In this document: positions 44,076-54,644 of the stretch, piece after piece
Position numbering within the stretch: position 1 is the first letter of the stretch
Layout of the letters: the number at the start of each line of letters is the position of its first letter
Assembly: GCF_002291425.1 (NCBI RefSeq)
Contig: NZ_CP014136.1
Span: forward strand, 1,860,001-1,924,000
Direction: 5' to 3'
Source: Gibbsiella quercinecans
GTDB lineage: Bacteria > Pseudomonadota > Gammaproteobacteria > Enterobacterales > Enterobacteriaceae
Length of the DNA stretch: 64,000 bases
Position numbers and translations under genes: made by a program
The notes under the pieces: model-generated
Database searches by the model: none
What the model was told of the DNA's origin: nothing
The model's input: the letters and a program-made list of their open reading frames with translations, nothing else

Positions 44076-45770
44076 ATGGAAACCACGGGCAAACCTCACC
44101 AACGGCAGCGCTTTACCGGCGCCCAGTTGATCGTGCATCTGCTGGAGCGCCAGGGCATCACCACCGTCGCCGGCATTCCTGGCGGCGCGGCGCTGCCGCT
44201 GTATGATGCGCTCAGCCAGAGCAATACCATCCGCCACGTATTGGCACGCCATGAACAGGGCGCCGGCTTTATGGCCCAGGGCATGGCCAGGGCCAATGGC
44301 AAAGCCGCGGTGTGCATCGCCTCCAGCGGCCCCGGCGCCACCAACCTGGTCACCGCCATCGCCGACGCCAAGCTCGACTCCATCCCTCTGGTCTGCATTA
44401 CCGGGCAAGTGCCCTCTTCCATGATCGGCTCCGACGCCTTTCAGGAAGTCGATACTTACGGTATTTCGATCCCCATCACTAAACACAACTATCTGGTGCG
44501 CAGCATCAGCGAGCTGCCGCAGGTAATTTGCGATGCCTTCCGCATCGCCGAATCCGGCCGGCCGGGGCCGGTGTGGATCGATATCCCCAAAGATGTGCAA
44601 ACCGCCGAGATCGAACTGGATCAACTGCCGCCGATTGCGCTGCCGGATGCGCCGCCGGCATTTGACGCCGCCGCCGTGCAACAGGCCGCGATGATGATCA
44701 ACCAGGCCAAACGGCCGGTGCTCTATCTGGGCGGCGGCATCATCAGCGCAGCTGCCCACCGCGATGCGCGCGAGCTGGCGGAACGCGCCAACCTCCCTAC
44801 CACCATGACCCTGATGGCGCTTGGCGCCTTGCCGGTGGAACACCCGCTTTCCCTCGGCATGCTGGGGATGCATGCCGCGCGCAGCACCAACTTCATCTTG
44901 CAGGAAGCAGATCTGCTGATCGTATTGGGCGCCCGCTTTGACGATCGCGCGATTGGCAAAACGGAGCAGTTTTGCCCCAACGCGAAAATCATTCATGTGG
45001 ATATCGATCGTGCCGAGCTTGGCAAGATCAAGCAACCGCATCTGGCGCTGCACGCCGATGTCGGCCAGGTGCTGGCGCAACTGCTGCCGCAGATCGAAGC
45101 CGCACCGCGCAGCGCATGGCTGCAAATGGTGGAGGATCTGAAACGCGAATTCCCGTTTAACATGCCGAACGCCGAAGATCCGCTCTGCCACTATGGGCTG
45201 ATCCGGGCGGCGGCGCGCTGTGTGGATGAAAGCGCCATCATCACCACCGACGTGGGCCAGCACCAGATGTGGGTGGCGCAAGCCTACCCGCTGAGCCGCC
45301 CGCGCCAATGGCTCACCTCCGGCGGGCTGGGCACCATGGGGTTCGGGCTGCCGGCCGCCATCGGCGCCGCGCTGGCCGAGCCGCAGCGCAAGGTGTTGTG
45401 CTTCTCCGGCGACGGCAGCATGATGATGAACATCCAGGAAATGGCCACCGCGGTTGAGCACGATCTGGACGTAAAAATCATTCTGATCAACAACCAAGCG
45501 CTGGGGCTGGTGCACCAGCAGCAATCGCTGTTCTATCAGCAGCACATCTTTGCCGCCACCTATCCAAAGCGCACCGATTTCATCAAGATCGCCGCCGGTT
45601 TTGGCCTGGACACCTGCGATCTGAACGCCGAGCGCGATCCGCAGGCCGCGCTGGCAGCGGCGATCCAGCGCCCCGGCCCGTGTTTGATCCACGCGCTGAT
45701 CGATATCAATGAGAAAGTATTCCCGATGGTGCCGCCGGGCGCTGCCAATATTGAGATGATTGGAGAATAA
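44076..45770 (+). CDS. ilvB: Acetolactate synthase I large subunit
   Basis: IlvB is the catalytic subunit of acetohydroxyacid synthase I. The ATG at 44076 has AAGGA upstream and gives 564 residues. The catalytic Glu is in LARHEQGAGFMAQGMARANG near residue 60, and the ThDP motif GDGSMMMNIQEMATAVEH lies near residue 446. AHAS I-type features such as ALGLVHQQQSLFY distinguish it from the IlvI copy in this window. ilvN follows after 3 bp. Confidence 0.97.
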   Translation: METTGKPHQRQRFTGAQLIVHLLERQGITTVAGIPGGAALPLYDALSQSNTIRHVLARHEQGAGFMAQGMARANGKAAVCIASSGPGATNLVTAIADAKLDSIPLVCITGQVPSSMIGSDAFQEVDTYGISIPITKHNYLVRSISELPQVICDAFRIAESGRPGPVWIDIPKDVQTAEIELDQLPPIALPDAPPAFDAAAVQQAAMMINQAKRPVLYLGGGIISAAAHRDARELAERANLPTTMTLMALGALPVEHPLSLGMLGMHAARSTNFILQEADLLIVLGARFDDRAIGKTEQFCPNAKIIHVDIDRAELGKIKQPHLALHADVGQVLAQLLPQIEAAPRSAWLQMVEDLKREFPFNMPNAEDPLCHYGLIRAAARCVDESAIITTDVGQHQMWVAQAYPLSRPRQWLTSGGLGTMGFGLPAAIGAALAEPQRKVLCFSGDGSMMMNIQEMATAVEHDLDVKIILINNQALGLVHQQQSLFYQQHIFAATYPKRTDFIKIAAGFGLDTCDLNAERDPQAALAAAIQRPGPCLIHALIDINEKVFPMVPPGAANIEMIGE

Positions 45771-45773
45771 GCC

Positions 45774-46067
45774 ATGCAATCACTACAACAAAACCCACAG
45801 GTGATCCTGGAACTGGCGGTGCGTAACCACCCTGGCGTAATGACCCACGTATGCGGTCTGTTTGCGCGCCGGGCGTTTAACGTGGAGGGCATTCTGTGCC
45901 TGCCACTCAAGGATGGGCAGCAAAGCCGCATCTGGCTGCTGGTGGCGGACGATCAGCGGCTACTGCAAATGATAAGCCAGGTGGAAAAGCTGGAGGACGT
46001 GCTACAGGTGAAGCGCCACAGCGAAGACGTGCGGGTGTTCGAGCAGTTGGCGGCATTTTTCCAATAA
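45774..46067 (+). CDS. ilvN: Acetolactate synthase I small subunit
   Basis: IlvN is the small valine-responsive subunit of AHAS I. The 97-residue protein is a single ACT domain: [20 protein letters not shown] (residues 10-29) followed by [16 protein letters not shown]. The end AAFFQ corresponds to E. coli VFFQ. The short length separates it from the 163-residue IlvH. It sits 3 bp after ilvB and converges on yabI 15 bp away. Confidence 0.97.
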   Translation: MQSLQQNPQVILELAVRNHPGVMTHVCGLFARRAFNVEGILCLPLKDGQQSRIWLLVADDQRLLQMISQVEKLEDVLQVKRHSEDVRVFEQLAAFFQ

Positions 46068-46082
46068 TCGCCCCCCATCCGC

Positions 46083-46853
46083 TTAACCGATGGCCACCAC
46101 CTGCCAAAGCAGGTGGCGGTATATCGGCATCAGCGGCTGCTGGTGCAGGAAATAGAAACACACGGCCGCGGCGGCCCAGCTAAGGATACAGGCCAGGCGC
46201 AAGCGCAGCGGCGGCAACCAGCGGCTGAGGCGATCGGCGCTGCGTTTCCCCTCGCGCCACCAGCGCCAGCTTAGCCATGCCGCCAGCCACAGCAATAGCG
46301 CCATCGCCAACAGCAGCCATTTGAACAGCGCACTATTGGCGCCGGCCGGGATATCCAGCGCCACGCCGGCCAAAATGCCAGGGAAGAAATAGACCGGCGG
46401 CCAGGCCAGGCAACCAATAATATTCGGCAGGGCAAACTTGTACGGCGGTAAATCCAGCATCCCGGCCACCATCGGCACCAGTGGGCGCGTGGGGCCGACA
46501 AAGCGGCCAATCAATACGGTGACGATACTGTGCTGGTGCAAAGCATGTTCCGTGCGATCCAACATCGCTTTGTGCTTTTTCAGGAACGACCAACGGTGCA
46601 GCGGCGCTTTAAAAGCGCGGCCGATAAAATAAGAGCTCCAGTCACCCAGCAAGCACCCCACCACGCCTGCGGCCCAAGCCGGGTAAAAATCCACCTGTCC
46701 GCTGCCGATCAGGGCGCCAATGCTGGCCATCATTACCGTGCCGGGCAGCAGCAGCCCGACCAGTGCCAACGATTCCAGAAACGCCACCAGCACGATCACC
46801 ATCAGGGTGAATGCCAGAGATTGGGTAATCAGGTGCTGTAAGTAGGCTTCCAT
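46083..46853 (-). CDS. yabI: DedA-family inner-membrane protein YabI
   Basis: This is a 256-residue polytopic protein of the DedA (SNARE-associated) family, whose members are linked to lipid carrier translocation and proton balance. Motifs include [20 protein letters not shown] near residue 25, the acidic [10 protein letters not shown] segment and the family signature [20 protein letters not shown] near residue 115. In E. coli yabI lies beside thiQ; here ilvBN is placed between them. It is divergent from polB. Confidence 0.93.
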   Translation of the reverse strand: MEAYLQHLITQSLAFTLMVIVLVAFLESLALVGLLLPGTVMMASIGALIGSGQVDFYPAWAAGVVGCLLGDWSSYFIGRAFKAPLHRWSFLKKHKAMLDRTEHALHQHSIVTVLIGRFVGPTRPLVPMVAGMLDLPPYKFALPNIIGCLAWPPVYFFPGILAGVALDIPAGANSALFKWLLLAMALLLWLAAWLSWRWWREGKRSADRLSRWLPPLRLRLACILSWAAAAVCFYFLHQQPLMPIYRHLLWQVVAIG

Positions 46854-46967
46854 TCAACCTCAGGTTAACTCAAGCTTGTGGGCGGGGGATTGTCCGGCCC
46901 GGTTGTCACCGCGTCAACTGCTGAATTGTATGCGATTTTGGCGGCGCCACCAGACGGTAGACAATGA

Positions 46968-46983
46968 CTGTATAAATAACCAT
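46968..46983 (+). promoter_or_regulatory. Possible LexA site before polB
   Basis: CTGTATAAATAACCAT resembles the LexA box CTGT-N8-ACAG, with a good left half and a poor right half. polB is SOS-induced in E. coli and its site there begins the same way (CTGTATAAA). Confidence 0.45.
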
Positions 46984-46994
46984 ACTACAAGCCA

Positions 46995-47087
46995 TTATAC
47001 TGCACGTTGCAGGCGCATTGGCGTTGCTGCATTTAGGCATATTGCTTTCTATCCACCCCGGCATGACCGCAAGGCCCAGGGGATCAA
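46995..47087. repeat. Decayed ERIC element in the polB leader
   Basis: The left end TTATACTGCACGTTGCAGGC resembles the ERIC terminal part TATACTTCACGTTGCAGG-type end seen at 26208-26397. The inner blocks CCACCCCGGCATGACC and CCCAGGGGATCAAC resemble the ERIC blocks around the central palindrome. The right end is not recognisable. It lies between the LexA-like site and the polB start. Confidence 0.55.
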
Positions 47088-47106
47088 CATAGGTATCAGG
47101 AACCGC

Positions 47107-49473
47107 GTGGCACCACTTCAGCAAGGCTTTCTGCTCACCCGGCACTGGCGCGATACCGCCGCCGGCACCGAGATTGAATTCTGGCTGGCAACCGAGCACG
47201 GCCCAAAGCAACTGTGCCTGGCGCCGCAGAGTTCGGTAGCGTTTATCCCGCAAGAACAGCGCTCGCGGGCCGAAGCGCTGCTGCGTGGTGAGCGCTACGC
47301 CACGCTAAAACCGCTGCCGCTGAAAGACTTCCATTCCCGCCCGGTGCTTGGCCTGTATTGCCGCCAGCACCGGCAGTTGATCACGCTGGAAAAACGGCTC
47401 AGGGAAGGCGGCGTCAACGTTTACGAAGCGGATATCCGCCCGCCGGAGCGCTACCTGATGGAGCGCTTTATCACCGCCCCGGTATGGTTCAGCGGCCAAT
47501 CCGCCGGCAGCGATAGGCTGATCAATGCGCAGATGAAGCCGGCGCCGGACTATCGGCCGCCGCTGCGGCTGGTGTCGTTGGATATCGAAACCTCAGCCCA
47601 CGGCGAGCTTTATTCCATCGCGCTGGAAGGCTGCGGCCAGCGCCAGGTATACATGCTTGGCCCGGCCAACGGCGAACCGGAGCCACTCGATTTCACCCTG
47701 GAATACTGTGCCAGCCGCCCGCAAATGCTGGAGCGGCTGAATCAATGGCTGGCGCAACACGATCCGGACGCGATCATCGGCTGGAATCTGGTGCAATTTG
47801 ATCTGCGCGTGCTGCAAAAACACGCCGAACGCTACCGTATCCCGCTGCGTTTCGGCCGCGGCGGCGGCCTGTTGGAGTGGCGCGAGCACGGTTTTAAGCA
47901 AAACCACTTTTTCGCCAGCGCGGCCGGGCGGCTGTTTATCGACGGCATTGAAGCCCTGAAATCCGCCACCTGGAACTTCCCCTCGTTCAGCCTGGAATAT
48001 GTGGCGCAGGCGCTGCTGGGCGAAGGCAAAGCCATTGATAACCCTTACCAACGCATGGCGGAGATCGACCGGCGCTTCGCCGAAGATAAACCCGCGCTGG
48101 CGCATTACAACTTGAAAGACTGCGAGTTGGTAACACGCATTTTCGCCAAGACGGAACTGTTGCCGTTTCTGCTTGAGCGCGCCACCGTCACCGGGCTGGC
48201 AGTGGATCGTAGCGGCGGTTCCGTGGCGGCATTCAGCCACCTGTATATGCCGCGCATGCACCGCCTGGGCTATGTGGCCCCCAACCTGGGCGAGCTGCCG
48301 GAAGAACACAGCCCCGGCGGTTTCGTGATGGATTCACAGCCTGGGCTGTATGATTCCGTGCTGGTGCTGGATTACAAAAGCCTGTATCCCTCGATCATTC
48401 GCACCTTCCTGATCGATCCCGTCGGCCTGGTCGCCGGCACCCAAAGCGAGAGCGACGCCGACACCATTCCCGGGTTCCGTAACGCTCGCTTTTCACGCAG
48501 CCAGCACTGCCTGCCGGCAATCGTCGGCCAGATCTGGCAAGGGCGCGAAGCCGCCAAACGGCAGCAAAATAAACCGCTGTCGCAGGCGCTCAAGATCATC
48601 ATGAACGCCTTTTACGGCGTGCTGGGCGCCAGCGGCTGCCGCTTTTTCGATCCGCGGCTGGCTTCATCGATCACCCTGCGCGGCCACGAGATCATGCGCC
48701 AGACCCGCGAACTGATTGAAAGCCGGGGCTACCAGGTGATCTACGGCGATACGGACTCCACCTTTGTCTGGCTGAAGAAGGCCCACGGCGAACAGCAGGC
48801 CGCCGAGATTGGCCGCGCGCTGGTAGCGTACGTCAACCAGTGGTGGCGGCAGCATCTGCAGCAGCAATACCAACTGGAAAGCGCACTGGAACTGGAGTTT
48901 GAAACCCATTACTCACGTTTTCTGATGCCCACCATCCGCGGCGCCGAGCAGGGCAGCAAGAAACGTTACGCGGGGCTGATCGTTCAGGCGGACGGCAACG
49001 AAAGCATGGTGTACAAAGGGCTGGAAACCGTTCGCACCGACTGGACACCGCTGGCGCAGGTGTTCCAGCAACAGCTCTATCAGCGCATTTTCAAGCGGCA
49101 GCCCTACCAGGATTACGTGCGTGACTACGTGGCGAAACTGCAAGACGGCGAGTTCGATGACCGGCTGGTCTACCGCAAACGCCTGCGCCGGCAGTTGGAT
49201 GATTACCAGCGCAACGTGCCGCCGCACGCCCGGGCGGCACGCATCGCCGATGAATACAATCGCCAGCAGGGGCGGCCGTTGCAATACCAGAACGGCGGCT
49301 GGATAAGCTATGTGATGACCACCGCTGGCCCTGAACCGCTGGAGATCCGGCACTCGCCGATTGATTATAACCATTACCTGGAGCGCCAGTTGCAACCGGT
49401 GGCCGATGCCATCCTGCCTTTCCTACACGATGATTTTTCAACGCTGGTCACGGGGCAGATGGGGCTATTCTGA
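47107..49473 (+). CDS. polB: DNA polymerase II
   Basis: PolB is the SOS-inducible family-B polymerase for translesion synthesis and replication restart. The GTG at 47107 follows CAGGA and gives 788 residues beginning (M)[18 protein letters not shown]; the longer open frame upstream crosses the ERIC remnant and is rejected. The exonuclease motif [11 protein letters not shown] is near residue 158, Exo II-type [14 protein letters not shown] near 225, and polymerase motifs [15 protein letters not shown] near 418, [14 protein letters not shown] and [11 protein letters not shown] near 548. It ends with the beta-clamp-binding tail QMGLF. Confidence 0.97.
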   Translation: MAPLQQGFLLTRHWRDTAAGTEIEFWLATEHGPKQLCLAPQSSVAFIPQEQRSRAEALLRGERYATLKPLPLKDFHSRPVLGLYCRQHRQLITLEKRLREGGVNVYEADIRPPERYLMERFITAPVWFSGQSAGSDRLINAQMKPAPDYRPPLRLVSLDIETSAHGELYSIALEGCGQRQVYMLGPANGEPEPLDFTLEYCASRPQMLERLNQWLAQHDPDAIIGWNLVQFDLRVLQKHAERYRIPLRFGRGGGLLEWREHGFKQNHFFASAAGRLFIDGIEALKSATWNFPSFSLEYVAQALLGEGKAIDNPYQRMAEIDRRFAEDKPALAHYNLKDCELVTRIFAKTELLPFLLERATVTGLAVDRSGGSVAAFSHLYMPRMHRLGYVAPNLGELPEEHSPGGFVMDSQPGLYDSVLVLDYKSLYPSIIRTFLIDPVGLVAGTQSESDADTIPGFRNARFSRSQHCLPAIVGQIWQGREAAKRQQNKPLSQALKIIMNAFYGVLGASGCRFFDPRLASSITLRGHEIMRQTRELIESRGYQVIYGDTDSTFVWLKKAHGEQQAAEIGRALVAYVNQWWRQHLQQQYQLESALELEFETHYSRFLMPTIRGAEQGSKKRYAGLIVQADGNESMVYKGLETVRTDWTPLAQVFQQQLYQRIFKRQPYQDYVRDYVAKLQDGEFDDRLVYRKRLRRQLDDYQRNVPPHARAARIADEYNRQQGRPLQYQNGGWISYVMTTAGPEPLEIRHSPIDYNHYLERQLQPVADAILPFLHDDFSTLVTGQMGLF

Positions 49474-49877
49474 CACCCTGCCCGGCCGGGGCGTCGGTAA
49501 ATTCATTGGGTTTTGCAGGTGACGAACGCGCCGCCTTCCATTACCATAGCGCCCTTCCCAAATTCTGAATAACTCACAACATCGTGGTTAAACCGTGCCG
49601 CTTTTGCGTTGATGCGCGGCGTGAATTGCTATTGCCCCACGGCCATCACCCCACGAGAGCGATTGCGATGTTGTGGCACAATTGTGCCCTGAGCCGAACA
49701 AACGGCCCTCTGCCAGGGAAGAACGAGTATGATGTGCTAATAGTGATCATGCTCACAGACCGCACGGACTTTCCCCGGCAATAGGGACTGGGGGGCAAGG
49801 TGAAGGGAAGCCGCTTTGAACACCGGCTGCTGCATCGCAGCAGCAGACTAACTAAAAAAGAATCGAGCCGACAATAT
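49474..49877. other. Gap between polB and rapA
   Basis: No gene is convincing; a 66-codon frame at 49584 is unlike known proteins. It contains the 14 bp perfect palindrome GGCACAATTGTGCC at 49675-49688 and presumably the rapA promoter. Confidence 0.4.
49675..49688. promoter_or_regulatory. Perfect 14 bp palindrome upstream of rapA
   Basis: GGCACAATTGTGCC is its own reverse complement and sits 190 bp upstream of rapA. It could be an operator, but no regulator with this exact site comes to mind. Confidence 0.3.
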
Positions 49878-52784
49878 ATGCCTTTTACACTTGGTCAACG
49901 CTGGATCAGCGATACGGAAAGCGAACTGGGTCTGGGAACCGTCGTGGCGCTAGACACACGCATGGTTACCCTGCTTTTCCCCGCCACCGGTGAAAACCGT
50001 CTGTATGCCCGAAATGACTCACCCATTACCCGGGTGATGTTCAACCCAGGCGACACCATCAGCAACCATGAAGGGTGGCAGTTACAGGTTGAAGAAGTCA
50101 AACAGGACAACGGCCTGCTGACCTATATCGGCACCCGCCTGGACACGCAGGAAAGCGGCGTGGCGATGCGCGAAGTGCTGCTGGACAGCAAACTCACCTT
50201 CAGCAAGCCGCAAGACCGCCTGTTTGCCGGGCAAATCGATCGTATGGATCGCTTCGCGCTGCGTTTTCGCGCGCGCAAATACCAAAGCGAGCAATACCGC
50301 CTGCCGTTCGCCGGCCTGCGCGGTATGCGCGCCAGCCTGATCCCGCACCAGTTGCATATCGCCTATGAAGTCGGCCAGCGCCATGCGCCGCGCGTACTGT
50401 TGGCCGATGAAGTGGGCCTGGGTAAAACCATCGAAGCCGGCATGATTATCCACCAGCAGCTGTTGGCCGGGCGCGCCGAACGCGTTCTGATCGTGGTGCC
50501 GGAAACGCTGCAGCACCAGTGGCTGGTTGAAATGATGCGCCGCTTCAACCTCTATTTCTCGCTGTTTGACGACAGCCGCTACGCCGAAGCGATGCTCGAC
50601 AGCAGCAACCCGTTTGAAACCGAGCAGTTGGTGATCTGTTCGCTGGACTTTGTGCGCCGCAACAAGAAACGGCTGGAACAGCTGGCCGATACCGAGTGGG
50701 ATCTGCTGGTGGTGGATGAAGCACACCACCTGGCGTGGAGCGAAGAAGCCCCAAGCCGTGAATACCAGGTTATCGAGCAGTTGGCCGAGCACATCCCCGG
50801 CGTGCTGCTGCTGACTGCGACGCCGGAACAGCTCGGCCAGCAAAGCCACTTTGCCCGCCTGCGCCTGTTGGATCCAAACCGTTTCCATGACTACCAGGAG
50901 TTTGTTACCGAGCAGCAGAAATACCGCCCGGTGGCCGACGCCGTCACCCTGCTGCTAAGCGGCGAACGCCTGTCGGACGAGAAACTCAACCTGCTGGGCG
51001 AACTGATCGATGAGCAGGATATCGAGCCGCTGCTGAAGGCCGCCAACAGCGACGGCGCCAATGCGGAACAAGCGCGCCAGGAATTGGTGACCATGCTGAT
51101 GGATCGCCACGGCACCAGCCGGGTACTGTTCCGCAACACCCGCAACGGCGTGAAAGGCTTCCCGCACCGCACCCTGCACCAGATCAAGCTGCCGTTGCCG
51201 ACCCAGTACCAAACGGCGATTAAAGTCTCCGGCATTATGGGCGCCAAAAAAAGCGTGGAAGCGCGGGCGCGCGATATGCTCTATCCGGAGCAGATTTATC
51301 AGGAATTTGAAGGCGAAAACGCCACCTGGTGGAACTTCGATCCGCGCGTTGAGTGGCTGCTGAACTACCTGACCGCCAACCGTCATGAAAAAGTACTGGT
51401 GATCTGCGCCAAGGCGGAAACCGCGCTGCAACTGGAACAGGTACTGCGCGAGCGCGAAGCCATCCGCGCCGCCGTGTTCCATGAAGGGCTGTCGATCATT
51501 GAGCGCGACCGCGCCGCCGCCTACTTCGCCTCTGAAGAAGAAGGGGCCCAGGTGCTGCTGTGTTCGGAGATTGGTTCCGAAGGCCGCAACTTCCAGTTCG
51601 CCAGCCATCTGGTAATGTTCGATCTGCCGTTCAACCCGGATCTGCTGGAGCAGCGCATCGGCCGCCTGGATCGTATCGGGCAACAGCACGACATCCAGAT
51701 TATGGTGCCCTATCTGGAAAACACCGCTCAGGCGGTGCTGGGCCGCTGGTATCACGAAGGGTTGGATGCCTTTGAGCACACCTGCCCAACCGGCCGCACC
51801 ATCTATGACAGCAGCTATGAACAACTCATCACCTTCCTGGCCGCGCCGACGGAACAGGAAGGGTTCGACGACTTTATTCACGCCTGCCGCCAGCAGCACG
51901 ATCGGCTGAAAGCCCAGTTGGAACAGGGGCGCGATCGCCTGTTGGAAATGCACTCCAACGGCGGGGAGAAGGCGCAACGGTTAGCCGACGCCATTGCCGA
52001 ACAGGACAACGACGTCAACCTGGTCAGCTTTGCGCTCAACCTGTTTGATATCGTCGGTATCAATCAGGAAGACCGCAGCGATAACCTGATCATCCTGACC
52101 CCGTCAGACCACATGCTGGTGCCGGACTTCCCGGGGCTGCCGCAGGACGGCTGCACCGTGACCTTCGATCGCGAACAGGCGCTGGCGCGCGAAGATGCGC
52201 AGTTCGTCAGTTGGGAACACCCGATTATCCGTAACGGGCTGGATCTGATCGTTTCCGGCGACACCGGCAGCTGTGCGGTTTCGCTGTTGAAAAACAAAGC
52301 GTTGCCGGTCGGCACCCTGTTGGTGGAGCTGATTTACGTGGTGGAGGCCCAGGCGCCGAAGCACCTGCAACTGACCCGTTTCCTGCCGGCCACGCCGATC
52401 CGCATGCTGATGGACCGCAAGGGCACCAACCTGGCGGCCCAGGTTGAGTTCGAAAGCTTCAACCGCCAGTTGAACGCGGTGAACCGCCACACGTCCAGCA
52501 AGCTGGTTAACGCCGTGCAGCCGGACGTGCATGCCATCCTGCAACAGGCGGAAAGCCAGGTGGAAACCGAGGCCAGAGCGCTGATCGAGCAGGCCAAACA
52601 GGAAGCTGACGATAAACTCAGCACCGAGCTGGCGCGGCTGGAAGCCCTCAAGGCGGTCAACCCGAACATCCGCGACGACGAAGTGGAAGCGCTGGAGTTC
52701 AACCGCCGCCAGGTGCTGGCTAACCTGAACGAAGCGGGCTGGCGCCTGGACGCTATCCGCCTGGTGGTGGTCACCCACCAGTAA
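49878..52784 (+). CDS. rapA: RNA polymerase-associated protein RapA
   Basis: RapA is a Swi2/Snf2-type ATPase that recycles stalled RNA polymerase. The ATG at 49878 gives [20 protein letters not shown] and exactly 968 residues as in E. coli; the 26-residue upstream extension is not conserved. After the N-terminal Tudor-like domains come Walker [17 protein letters not shown] near residue 170, DEAH in [13 protein letters not shown] near 280, and helicase motif [18 protein letters not shown] near 595. It is a single gene, followed by a palindrome and rluA. Confidence 0.98.
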   Translation: MPFTLGQRWISDTESELGLGTVVALDTRMVTLLFPATGENRLYARNDSPITRVMFNPGDTISNHEGWQLQVEEVKQDNGLLTYIGTRLDTQESGVAMREVLLDSKLTFSKPQDRLFAGQIDRMDRFALRFRARKYQSEQYRLPFAGLRGMRASLIPHQLHIAYEVGQRHAPRVLLADEVGLGKTIEAGMIIHQQLLAGRAERVLIVVPETLQHQWLVEMMRRFNLYFSLFDDSRYAEAMLDSSNPFETEQLVICSLDFVRRNKKRLEQLADTEWDLLVVDEAHHLAWSEEAPSREYQVIEQLAEHIPGVLLLTATPEQLGQQSHFARLRLLDPNRFHDYQEFVTEQQKYRPVADAVTLLLSGERLSDEKLNLLGELIDEQDIEPLLKAANSDGANAEQARQELVTMLMDRHGTSRVLFRNTRNGVKGFPHRTLHQIKLPLPTQYQTAIKVSGIMGAKKSVEARARDMLYPEQIYQEFEGENATWWNFDPRVEWLLNYLTANRHEKVLVICAKAETALQLEQVLREREAIRAAVFHEGLSIIERDRAAAYFASEEEGAQVLLCSEIGSEGRNFQFASHLVMFDLPFNPDLLEQRIGRLDRIGQQHDIQIMVPYLENTAQAVLGRWYHEGLDAFEHTCPTGRTIYDSSYEQLITFLAAPTEQEGFDDFIHACRQQHDRLKAQLEQGRDRLLEMHSNGGEKAQRLADAIAEQDNDVNLVSFALNLFDIVGINQEDRSDNLIILTPSDHMLVPDFPGLPQDGCTVTFDREQALAREDAQFVSWEHPIIRNGLDLIVSGDTGSCAVSLLKNKALPVGTLLVELIYVVEAQAPKHLQLTRFLPATPIRMLMDRKGTNLAAQVEFESFNRQLNAVNRHTSSKLVNAVQPDVHAILQQAESQVETEARALIEQAKQEADDKLSTELARLEALKAVNPNIRDDEVEALEFNRRQVLANLNEAGWRLDAIRLVVVTHQ

Positions 52785-52792
52785 CCGTGCAA

Positions 52793-52810
52793 GGGGGAGC
52801 ATGCTCCCCC
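52793..52810. terminator. Perfect palindrome between rapA and rluA
   Basis: GGGGGAGCATGCTCCCCC is a perfect 18 bp palindrome 8 bp after the rapA stop. No T run follows, so it may be a weak terminator or a transcript-end stabiliser. Confidence 0.45.
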
Positions 52811-52838
52811 GCATAACCCACAGCGGCGGAGCCCGACA

Positions 52839-53489
52839 ATGGAACGCTACGATCCCCCACAGCAGCCGTTGCATATTCTGTATCAGGATGCCCATATTAT
52901 CGTGGTCAACAAGCCCAGCGGGCTGCTTTCCGTGCCCGGCCGCGCGCCGGAGCATAAAGACAGCCTGATGCTGCGTATTCAGGCAGATTACCCGGCCGCC
53001 GAGTCGGTGCACCGGCTGGATATGGCCACCAGCGGCGTGATCGTGGTGGCGCTGACCAAAGCGGCGGAGCGCGAGCTTAAGCGCCAGTTCCGTGAGCGCG
53101 AGCCAAAGAAAGTCTACATCGCCCGCGTCTGGGGGCATCTTGAGCACGATGAAGGGATGGTGGATTTACCGCTGATTTGCGACTGGCCGAACCGGCCGCT
53201 GCAAAAGGTCTGTTTTGATACCGGCAAGGCAGCGCAGACGGCCTATCACGTGCTTGCACGCGACACAGACGGCAGCACGCGGGTTAAGCTGTTGCCCATC
53301 ACCGGGCGTTCGCACCAGTTGCGGGTGCATATGCTGGCGCTGGGGCACCCGATCCTCGGCGATAAGTTTTACGCGCACCCGCAGGCCAGGGCGATGGCCG
53401 AGCGTTTACAACTGCATGCGCAAGAGCTGCGCATCACCCACCCCGCGTTCCAGACACCGATGCATTTCCGCGCCGAACCGGATTTCTAA
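52839..53489 (+). CDS. rluA: RNA pseudouridine synthase RluA
   Basis: RluA makes pseudouridine 746 in 23S rRNA and 32 in several tRNAs. The 216-residue protein begins MERYDPPQQPLHILYQDAHI. The catalytic Asp is in VHRLDMATSGVIVVAL near residue 64, the Tyr-Ile motif in KKVYIARVWG and the late motif LLPITGRSHQLRVHMLALGH are typical. It is slightly shorter than E. coli (219). It converges on djlA. Confidence 0.97.
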   Translation: MERYDPPQQPLHILYQDAHIIVVNKPSGLLSVPGRAPEHKDSLMLRIQADYPAAESVHRLDMATSGVIVVALTKAAERELKRQFREREPKKVYIARVWGHLEHDEGMVDLPLICDWPNRPLQKVCFDTGKAAQTAYHVLARDTDGSTRVKLLPITGRSHQLRVHMLALGHPILGDKFYAHPQARAMAERLQLHAQELRITHPAFQTPMHFRAEPDF

Positions 53490-53509
53490 CCCAGCGTTAA
53501 TAAGACAGG

Positions 53510-53537
53510 GGCTGAACGGCACTTTAGACGTTCAGCC
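53510..53537. terminator. Stem-loop between convergent rluA and djlA
   Basis: GGCTGAACG and CGTTCAGCC form a perfect 9 bp stem around a 10-base loop, in the 101 bp gap between two convergent genes. There is no T tract on either side. Confidence 0.5.
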
Positions 53538-53590
53538 GCGAACGCGTAATTAAGCCAAAGGCACCCGCCTGGCGAACATCCCTGTCAGCG

Positions 53591-54418
53591 TTACTTAAAG
53601 CCTTTTTCGCGTTTGATCAGATCGTAGGCCGATTGGATCTCCTGCGCTTTCTGTTTGGCCATTTCCATCATTTCCGGCGGCAGCCCCTTCGCCACCAGCT
53701 TATCCGGGTGGTGTTCACTCATCAGCTTACGGTAGGCACGCTTGATGGTCGCCGCATCGTCGGTACTGTTCACCCCCAGCACTTTGCAGGCGTCTTCCAG
53801 CGTTGGCCCACGGCTGGCCTGTTGATAGCCGCCTTGCGAGTAGCCGCCCTGCTGCTGGTAGCCGCCGCCGAACTGTTGGCCGCCTTCCATCATGCGCAGA
53901 AACTGTTCGAACTGCGCGCGCGAGATCCCCAGCTCTTCGGCGATCACATATAGCACCTGGCGCTCGTTTGGGTGTAGCGAACCGTCCGCAAAGGCGGCCT
54001 GGATCTGTATTTCCAGAAACATCCTAATCAGATCAAAGCGGCCAAAACAGATGCTGCGCAGTTGCTGCAACCGTTCACGCAGCGGAAAATCGCTCTGCTT
54101 GCCCTCGCGGAAGGCCTGCTGCGCCGCCGCACGCGCTTCGCCGTGCAGTTGCATGCGATCCATCGACAGATTGGCCATTTGAATATCCGCTTCGGTGACC
54201 CGCCCTTTTGATTTGGTCAGATGGCCCATCACCTGGAAGGTCGTGCGGAAAAACAGCGATTGCCGCGTTTGCTGATCGGCAAAAAAACCCCGGCTGCGCT
54301 TATTGTTGCGCGCGGTATCAATCATATGGCCAACAATCAGCCCCAGAACTACGCCCCAGAAGCCCGCGCCAGACCAGATAGCGACAATGACCCCGAGCAG
54401 TTTTCCCCAATACTGCAT
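53591..54418 (-). CDS. djlA: Membrane co-chaperone DjlA
   Basis: DjlA is a type III DnaJ-like protein anchored in the inner membrane, stimulating DnaK and affecting the Rcs response. Of 275 residues, the N-terminal helix ([20 protein letters not shown]) is a transmembrane dimerisation segment with Gly spacing, the middle is a TerB-like helical domain, a Gln/Gly-rich linker follows ([17 protein letters not shown]), and the last about 65 residues form the J domain with HPD in [13 protein letters not shown]. It is divergent from lptD. Confidence 0.97.
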   Translation of the reverse strand: MQYWGKLLGVIVAIWSGAGFWGVVLGLIVGHMIDTARNNKRSRGFFADQQTRQSLFFRTTFQVMGHLTKSKGRVTEADIQMANLSMDRMQLHGEARAAAQQAFREGKQSDFPLRERLQQLRSICFGRFDLIRMFLEIQIQAAFADGSLHPNERQVLYVIAEELGISRAQFEQFLRMMEGGQQFGGGYQQQGGYSQGGYQQASRGPTLEDACKVLGVNSTDDAATIKRAYRKLMSEHHPDKLVAKGLPPEMMEMAKQKAQEIQSAYDLIKREKGFK

Positions 54419-54644
54419 ACACTCCCCAAATTACATACTGTAAGCCGCATATCGCCCTGCGTTAGTCACAGGGTTAAGGCGATTTTTCCCAAGATTTCGA
54501 TTATCATACCTGTCATTTATCGCTGCGCCTAACAACGACGCAGTCAAACGACCGGATTTAACACTAGCGCAACGCAGATGAGTGATATAGTCTCTGACCG
54601 TTTGCCGGCCATGACGCTTCTGAGGACGGACACCACAACCGCGT

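Noticed and set aside
43899-45779. Minus-strand 626-codon open frame opposite ilvB
   Set aside because: ilvB on the plus strand is conserved over its whole length and has a leader and attenuator; the antisense frame has no recognisable domain.
46876-47106. 77-codon N-terminal extension of polB
   Set aside because: It crosses the LexA-like site and ERIC remnant; the GTG at 47107 has a good ribosome site and the family N terminus.
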